Source of the DNA: Haematobacter genomosp. 1
GTDB lineage: Bacteria; Pseudomonadota; Alphaproteobacteria; Rhodobacterales; Rhodobacteraceae
Reading direction: 5' to 3'
Length of the DNA: 64,000 nt
Assembly (NCBI RefSeq): GCF_002196855.1
Contig: NZ_NIPW01000012.1
Coordinates: 29,534 to 93,533, forward strand
Shown: in pieces, positions 59,438 to 64,000 of the stretch
Layout: every line of letters begins with the position of its first letter
Position numbering within the stretch: the first letter of the stretch is position 1
The notes under the pieces: generated by a model
Told to the model about the DNA's origin: nothing
The model's input: the letters and a program-made list of their open reading frames with translations, nothing else
The model's database searches: none
Program-made: the position numbers and the translations under genes

Positions 59438-60045
59438 CTGCGGGAGACAACGCTTCTGCGCTCACGGTTTTCTCCACGACCCGGTATTGCAGAGCGATCC
59501 GGCGAGCGCGGGGAGCCGTGCCGGGCACAGGCGCTCCGGGACGCGTCGCGTGGAACGGCGGGCATGGTGGAAAGCTCCGCAGAGTCTGCGCGTCCGGCGT
59601 CGGGGAGGCTCAAACTGCGGGAGACAACGCTTCTGCGCTCACGGCCTTCCTCCACGATCCGGTATTGCAAAGCGATCCGGCGAGCGGGGGAGCCGGGCCG
59701 GCACCGGCGTTCCGGGACGCATCGCGTGGAACGGCGTGCATGGTGGAAAGCTCCGCACGTTCTGACAGAGCTCCCGGCAGGCTCCGGGCGGTCCCCATCC
59801 CGTCGAGCAGCCGGGGAGGCTCAGGCGACGGGAGGGCGGCGCTTGCGCGCTGACGGTCTTTCTCCACGACCCGGTATTGCAGAGCGATCCGGCGAGCGTG
59901 GGGAGCCGGGCCGGGCACAGGCGCTCCGGGACGCATCGCGTGGAACGGCGTGCATGGTGGAAAGCTCCGCAGGGTCTGCGCGTCCGGCGTCGGGGAGGCT
60001 CAAACTGCGGGAGGCAACGCTTCTGCGCTTACGGTCTTTCTCCAG
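59438..60045. repeat. Tandem array of ~177-211-bp repeats (about 3.2 copies)
   Basis: Units begin at 59438, 59615, 59826 and 60005 (the last is truncated). Each starts with a CTGCGGGAG..CGCTTCTGCGC..ACGG block and continues through TCCACGA..CCGGTATTGCA..AGCGATCCGGCGAGCG, CTCCGGGACGC and GCGTGGAACGGCG..CATGGTGGAAAGCTCCGCA. Copy 2 carries an extra segment near its end. Read on the minus strand, each unit begins with a WRK.VSAEAL-type coding stretch that is also the C-terminus of the neighbouring GNAT gene. 59276-59437 before the array contains no gene. Confidence 0.85.
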
Positions 60046-60488
60046 GTGAAGGATGTCGGGCGCGCATAGCCGGGATGGGCTGTCTCCGCGACGCGGTGGA
60101 ACCCCATCCCGGCAAAGATCGCGTGATTCTCCACCAGTTCCACCCGCGTCTGGAGTTCGAGCGCCGCGTAGCCGAGCGCACGGGCGCGTGTTTCCGCCAA
60201 GGCCACCAGCCGCCGGGAGAGGCCCTGTCCGCGCGCCGCCGCCGCCACCGCGAGCTTGCCGAGATAGAGTGCCTCTGCCTGTGGTGTCAGAAAGACGCAG
60301 GCCTGCAGCTCCCTGGGCCCGTCGATCAGCCAGACCTCCCCCGTTTCCGCCTGCTCGGCGATGGAGGCGACCGACATCCGGTGCATGGAGGAGGGCGGGT
60401 CGATCCGCGCGTCCATATAGGCGAAGCTCTCCCGGATCAGCCGGAGGATCTGCGGGAAATCTGCGGAGGTCGCGATACGGGGTGTCAT
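60000..60488 (-). CDS. GNAT-family N-acetyltransferase with repeat-derived C-terminus
   Basis: 162-aa acetyltransferase: RIATSADFPQILRLIRESF at the start, acetyl-CoA loop ARGQGLSRRLV (motif A) at about residues 85-97, and GYAALELQTRVELVENHAIFAGMGF. The final 14 codons (WRKTVSAEALPPAV) and the stop lie in the tandem repeat array; equivalent peptides occur in the other copies, so the natural C-terminus has been replaced. The ATG at 60488 is chosen. The substrate is unknown. Confidence 0.85.
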   Translation of the reverse strand: MTPRIATSADFPQILRLIRESFAYMDARIDPPSSMHRMSVASIAEQAETGEVWLIDGPRELQACVFLTPQAEALYLGKLAVAAAARGQGLSRRLVALAETRARALGYAALELQTRVELVENHAIFAGMGFHRVAETAHPGYARPTSFTWRKTVSAEALPPAV

Positions 60489-60582
60489 GGGCCGGAGGTT
60501 TGCCTGTGTGAGGATGCGGGAGCGCCGAAGCGGAGGGCGTTGCGATCTCTGCGGGCCTTTCGCCCGACCGATGCCGCCGAGG

Positions 60583-61398
60583 TCAGGATCCGGGATCGGA
60601 CAGGTGAAGCCAGGGCAGACGCTCCTCCACGAAGTCATGGCCTTCGGGCGCGAAGGCGGCGGAATCGTCCTGCGAACAGGCGTAGAAATGAATCTCGCCG
60701 CCCTTTGCCGGACGATAACCCATGGGGGAGCCGCATGTGGGGCAGAAATAGCGCGTGACACCGGGGGAGGAGGCGTAGCTCGCCGGTTCTTCGCCCGTCC
60801 AGCGCCAGCCGCCGTCCCTGACTGCAAAGAAGCTGGTCATCGGGGAGGAGGTCGCCCTGCGGCAGCTTTCGCAGTGGCAATGGAGCTGCCAGAGCACCTC
60901 TCCCTCCGCGCGGTAACGGATGCGGCCACAGAGGCAGCGGCCCTCCCGCGGGAGGGATTTTTCCATGAACAGGCTGTCCGGGTGGGGATCGTAGTCGCCG
61001 AATGGCCCCCGCTCGCGGTAGCCGAGCGCGCGATAGAGCGCCACGGCGGCAGGCAGCGCCGGGCCGGTCTCCAGCCGCATCAGGCGGCTGCCCGCGGCAT
61101 GGGCCTCCTGCTCGAGCGCGATCATGAGGCTGCGTGCCACGCCCCGCCCGCGGGCGGCGGGGCGCATCCAGAGCCGCTTGACCTCTCCGTAACCCGGCCT
61201 GGCCACCAGCGCCACGCAACCGAGCGCCTGCCCCTCCTCCCGCGCGATCAGGAAGACGCCGGGGGAGGCGGCGATCTCCTCCGCCGTCAGGGTGAAGATC
61301 CCGCCCCCCGGAAACACCGCTTCCATATGCGCCTGACTTTCCGCGACAAGGGCGCGTCCATCCGGCGTGAGGGGGCTTTCGGCGGCGATCGAAATCAT
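60583..61398 (-). CDS. GNAT acetyltransferase fused to a GFA (Mss4-like) domain
   Basis: 271-aa protein with two domains. Residues 1-150 form a GNAT acetyltransferase (RPAARGRGVARSLM acetyl-CoA loop, VALYRALGYRERGPF). Residues about 152-271 form a glutathione-dependent formaldehyde-activating (GFA) zinc domain with its cysteines CLCG, CHCESCRR and CPTCGSP. GFA-fold proteins bind zinc and sometimes glutathione adducts. There is no stop or start between the halves. The ATG at 61398 is used; the gene diverges from smc. Confidence 0.88.
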   Translation of the reverse strand: MISIAAESPLTPDGRALVAESQAHMEAVFPGGGIFTLTAEEIAASPGVFLIAREEGQALGCVALVARPGYGEVKRLWMRPAARGRGVARSLMIALEQEAHAAGSRLMRLETGPALPAAVALYRALGYRERGPFGDYDPHPDSLFMEKSLPREGRCLCGRIRYRAEGEVLWQLHCHCESCRRATSSPMTSFFAVRDGGWRWTGEEPASYASSPGVTRYFCPTCGSPMGYRPAKGGEIHFYACSQDDSAAFAPEGHDFVEERLPWLHLSDPGS

Positions 61399-61514
61399 GT
61401 CTGGGTCCAGATGTTGTGGCAATTCCGGGTCTGACTGCCGCCGGTGGGGATGTGATCGACAGGCAGCAGGTTTCGCCCTAGGATGCCCGCTCCACTCCAG
61501 AGGGAAGGTTCTCC

Positions 61515-64000
61515 TTGCGCTTCGTACGGCTCAGGCTCAACGGCTTCAAGAGTTTCGTCGATCCGACCGACCTCGTCATCGCCGAGGGGCTGACGGGGGT
61601 CGTCGGGCCGAACGGCTGCGGCAAGTCGAACCTGCTGGAAGCGCTGCGCTGGGTGATGGGGGAAACCCGGCCAAGCGCGATGCGCGGCGGCGGGATGGAG
61701 GATGTGATCTTTGCGGGCGCGGCCTCCCGCTCCGCGCGGGGCTTTGCGGAGGTGGCGCTCAGCATCGACAACAGCGAGCGGCTGGCCCCGCCTGCCTTCA
61801 ATGACACCGATGCGCTGGACATCGTGCGGCGCATCACCCGCGATCAGGGTTCGGCCTACCGGGTGAACGGCAAGGATGTGCGGGCGCGGGACGTGCAGAT
61901 GCTGTTCGCGGATGCCTCCACCGGCGCGCATTCGCCCGCGCTGGTCCGGCAGGGCCAGATCGCCGAGCTCATCAACGCCCGCCCGCAGGCCCGGCGGCGG
62001 ATACTGGAGGAAGCGGCGGGGATCTCCGGCCTTTATCAACGCCGGCATGAGGCGGAGTTGCGGCTCTCCGCCACCACCCAGAACCTTGAGCGCGTCGATG
62101 ACATGCTGGAGCAGTTCCTCCAGCAGATGCGCGTGCTGGAGAAGCAGGCGCGGCAGGCGGCCCGCTACCGGGAGATCGGCGCAGCGCTTCGCCGGGCGGA
62201 GGGCGCCTTGTTGCTTGCCCGCTGGCAGGAGGCTGTCGCCGCCGCGGAAGCCGCACGGACCGGGGCGGAGCAGGCCTCCCGCAAGGCCGCGGAGACAGGG
62301 GCCGCGGCAGAGGAAGCCGCCACCCTCCGCACGGACCTCGCCGCCGAAATCCCGGGGCTGAGGGAGGAGGCCTCCATCGCCACCGCTGTCGTGGAACGTC
62401 TGCGTCTCCAGCAGGCGGCCCTTGCGGAGGAGGAGGCACGCGCGGGAGAGGCGGTTGCGACCCTGCGCGCGCGGGCGGACCAGCTTGCCGCCGACCGGGA
62501 GCGGGAAGCCGCGCTCCACCGGGACGCGGGCGAAACGCTCCGGCGGCTGGAGGAGGAGGCGCGCGCGCTTCTGCAGGCGGGCGATGGCCATGAGGAACGT
62601 CTGGCGGAGGCAGAGGAGTCGGCAGAGGCCGCGGCAGAGGTGCTGGCCGAAGCAGAGGCGCGGCTCGTCGGGCTGACGGAAACGCTGGCCCGTGCCGTCG
62701 CCGATCATGAGAGCGGCCAGAGGCGGCTCTCCGCCGCCGAGACCATGGCGGAACGGAGCCTCCGGGACGCCGCCCGCGCCACCGTGCAAGCGGAGGAGGC
62801 CGAGCATCTCCGGGCGCGCGCCGTCGAAGCCGCGGAGGCTGCGGCGGAGGGGCAGGAGGCAGGTGCCTGTGCCGTGGAGATCGCGGAGGAAGCAATCGTC
62901 GCGGCGGAGACGCGGCTCCGGCGCGTTCAGGGAGAGGAGAGCGAGGCCCGGACCCAACGCACTGCCGCCGAAGCCGTCGTGCGCGCGATCTCGGCCGAAG
63001 TCACGACGCTCGGCCGGATGGTGGAGCAGGCGCGCGGCAAGAGCGCCCGGGTTCTGGATCAGGTTACCGTCTCCGCAGGCTATGAAAAGGCGCTGGGCGC
63101 GGCGCTCGCCGATGACCTAGACCTGCCGGAGCGGGAGAGCGACGGGTCCGGCTGGCGTCACCTGCCGCCGCTGCGGGAAGGGGGACTGCCCGAGGGGGTG
63201 GAGCCGCTGGCCCGGCATGTCGATGGCCCGCCGGCGCTTGCCCGCCGGCTGGCGCGCATCGGCGTGGTGACGGCTGATCGTGCGGCGGCGCTGCTCCCGG
63301 CGCTCATGCCCGGAGTACGGCTCGTGACGCGGGAGGGGGATCTTTTCCGCTGGGACGGGCTCGTCCGTGTCGCGGGGGACGGCGTGTCGGATGCTGCGCG
63401 GCAACTGGCACAGCGCAACCGCCTCGCCACGCTGCGGGTGGAACTGGCGGAGGCGGAGGCGCGGGCGGAGGCGCTCTGCGAGGGGCATGAGGCGCTGGCG
63501 GACGCCCTTGCCGCCGCAGCCGCGGCCGAGAAATCCGCCCGGATGGCCCGCAAGGAGGCGGAGCAGCGGCTGGCGGAGGCAAGCCGGGCGCTGAACCGGG
63601 CGGAAACGGAGCGTTCGGTGGCGGAAGGCCGGATGGAGACGACCCGCCTCGCCGCCCGCACGCATCGTGAACAGGCGGAGCGCGCGGCGGAGGAGGTGGA
63701 GGAGGCCCGTGCGGCCATGACCGCCTTCCCGCCGCTTGACGGATTGCGCGAGGATGCCGCCGCCGCCCGGCGCGCGGTAGAGCAGGCGCGGGCCGCCACG
63801 CTGCACCGCCGTGCCGCCACGGAGGATATCCGCCGTCAGGGCACTGCGCGGGAGCGGCGGGCGGTGGAGGTTTCGCGCGAACAGGCGCGCTGGACCGAAC
63901 GGCTCGCCGCGGCAGAGGACCGTGCCCGGGAGATGGACGGGCGGGAGGCGGCCGTCGCCGCCGATCTTGCCCGCGCCCGTGCCGTGCCGGAGGCGCTTGC
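61515..64000 (+). CDS. smc: Chromosome segregation ATPase Smc, 3' end outside the window
   Basis: The frame is open from TTG 61515 to the window end (828 codons). MRFVRLRLNGFKSFVDPTDL is the usual N-terminus, Walker A is GPNGCGKSN at residues 31-39, and the Q-loop/early blocks follow. A long Ala/Glu/Arg coiled coil leads to the hinge (AGYEKALGAALADDL from about residue 520) and then into the second coil. The C-terminal ATPase half is missing only because the window ends. GGGAAGG lies 8 bases upstream of the TTG. It forms the condensin with ScpA/ScpB encoded at 39-41 kb. Confidence 0.95.
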   Translation, partial: MRFVRLRLNGFKSFVDPTDLVIAEGLTGVVGPNGCGKSNLLEALRWVMGETRPSAMRGGGMEDVIFAGAASRSARGFAEVALSIDNSERLAPPAFNDTDALDIVRRITRDQGSAYRVNGKDVRARDVQMLFADASTGAHSPALVRQGQIAELINARPQARRRILEEAAGISGLYQRRHEAELRLSATTQNLERVDDMLEQFLQQMRVLEKQARQAARYREIGAALRRAEGALLLARWQEAVAAAEAARTGAEQASRKAAETGAAAEEAATLRTDLAAEIPGLREEASIATAVVERLRLQQAALAEEEARAGEAVATLRARADQLAADREREAALHRDAGETLRRLEEEARALLQAGDGHEERLAEAEESAEAAAEVLAEAEARLVGLTETLARAVADHESGQRRLSAAETMAERSLRDAARATVQAEEAEHLRARAVEAAEAAAEGQEAGACAVEIAEEAIVAAETRLRRVQGEESEARTQRTAAEAVVRAISAEVTTLGRMVEQARGKSARVLDQVTVSAGYEKALGAALADDLDLPERESDGSGWRHLPPLREGGLPEGVEPLARHVDGPPALARRLARIGVVTADRAAALLPALMPGVRLVTREGDLFRWDGLVRVAGDGVSDAARQLAQRNRLATLRVELAEAEARAEALCEGHEALADALAAAAAAEKSARMARKEAEQRLAEASRALNRAETERSVAEGRMETTRLAARTHREQAERAAEEVEEARAAMTAFPPLDGLREDAAAARRAVEQARAATLHRRAATEDIRRQGTARERRAVEVSREQARWTERLAAAEDRAREMDGREAAVAADLARARAVPEAL

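Noticed and set aside
59365..60003. Several small frames with repeated PRDASR and ARPASGRLKLRE peptides on both strands
   Set aside because: They are readings of the tandem repeat unit in various frames; no start/ribosome-binding site is consistent between copies.
59438..60045. Possible CRISPR array
   Set aside because: Units are 177-211 bp long with no short repeat/spacer alternation, and there are no cas genes in the window.

Overview
The window is a GC-rich, gene-dense chromosomal segment of an alphaproteobacterium, most likely a member of the Rhodobacterales (Rhodobacteraceae-like). The grounds are conserved gene neighbourhoods: TPR-ispE / prenyl synthase / DUF2007 / TrmN6-type methyltransferase; argS-SPOR-nagZ-scpA-scpB; DUF177-rpmF-plsX-fabH-ihfA-merR; hflK-hflC-degP; H-NOX next to an HNOBA-GGDEF cyclase. 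The species cannot be named from sequence reading alone.

Layout. 1-4.5 kb: isoprenoid genes (ispE, polyprenyl diphosphate synthase), DUF2007, a tRNA methyltransferase and a DUF465 protein. 4.4-7.3 kb (-): phaA-phaB (polyhydroxybutyrate precursor supply) and an EamA exporter. 7.4-15.1 kb: tag, a TlpA thioredoxin, argH plus a tiny lipoprotein, a MntH-type Mn transporter behind a well-formed promoter/operator, an alpha/beta hydrolase, rpiA and gor. 15.2-19.5 kb: hflKC, degP and a glyoxalase-fold protein. 19.7-23.6 kb: a monooxygenase-fold protein, glnA-glnB (-) and a frameshifted nnr gene. 23.7-26.2 kb: tRNA-Leu, a D-arm-less tRNA-Leu relic, tig and a gene-poor stretch. 26.3-30.5 kb: rpsF-rpsR-rplI (-) and fabD / fabG / acpP (+), with an antisense membrane-anchored DUF2726-like gene between fabD and fabG.

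30.5-37.8 kb: a CHAP lipoprotein, an H-NOX-like / HNOBA-GGDEF pair, an MttB-family methyltransferase, a HAD phosphatase, DUF3572, a PleD-like diguanylate cyclase and an A-type Fe-S protein. 37.8-45.9 kb: dgt (+), then scpB, scpA, nagZ, SPOR and argS as a tightly coupled (-) run, a long-form dCTP deaminase and tRNA-Pro. 45.9-50.7 kb: the MerR / ihfA / fabH / plsX / rpmF / DUF177 (-) cluster and BamE (+). 50.7-59.3 kb: msrB, rhomboid, aroQ, hisC-tyrA-extensin-like, DUF2125, ChaC and lrgAB. 59.4-64 kb: a tandem repeat array, a GNAT, a GNAT-GFA fusion and the 5' part of smc, which leaves the window.

Most of the window is core genome. The parts worth a second look are non-coding or degenerate: a divergent family of terminal-inverted-repeat elements (about 19.5 kb and 55.9-56.3 kb), a roughly 180-bp tandem repeat that has replaced the 3' end of a GNAT gene, an inverted pair of tRNA-Leu sequences of which one has lost its D-arm, a palindromic operator on the mntH promoter, an NtrC-like site upstream of glnB, and an H-NOX-like protein lacking the usual haem-binding signatures beside its cyclase partner. 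No CRISPR array, prophage, complete insertion sequence, rRNA gene or known defence system was found.
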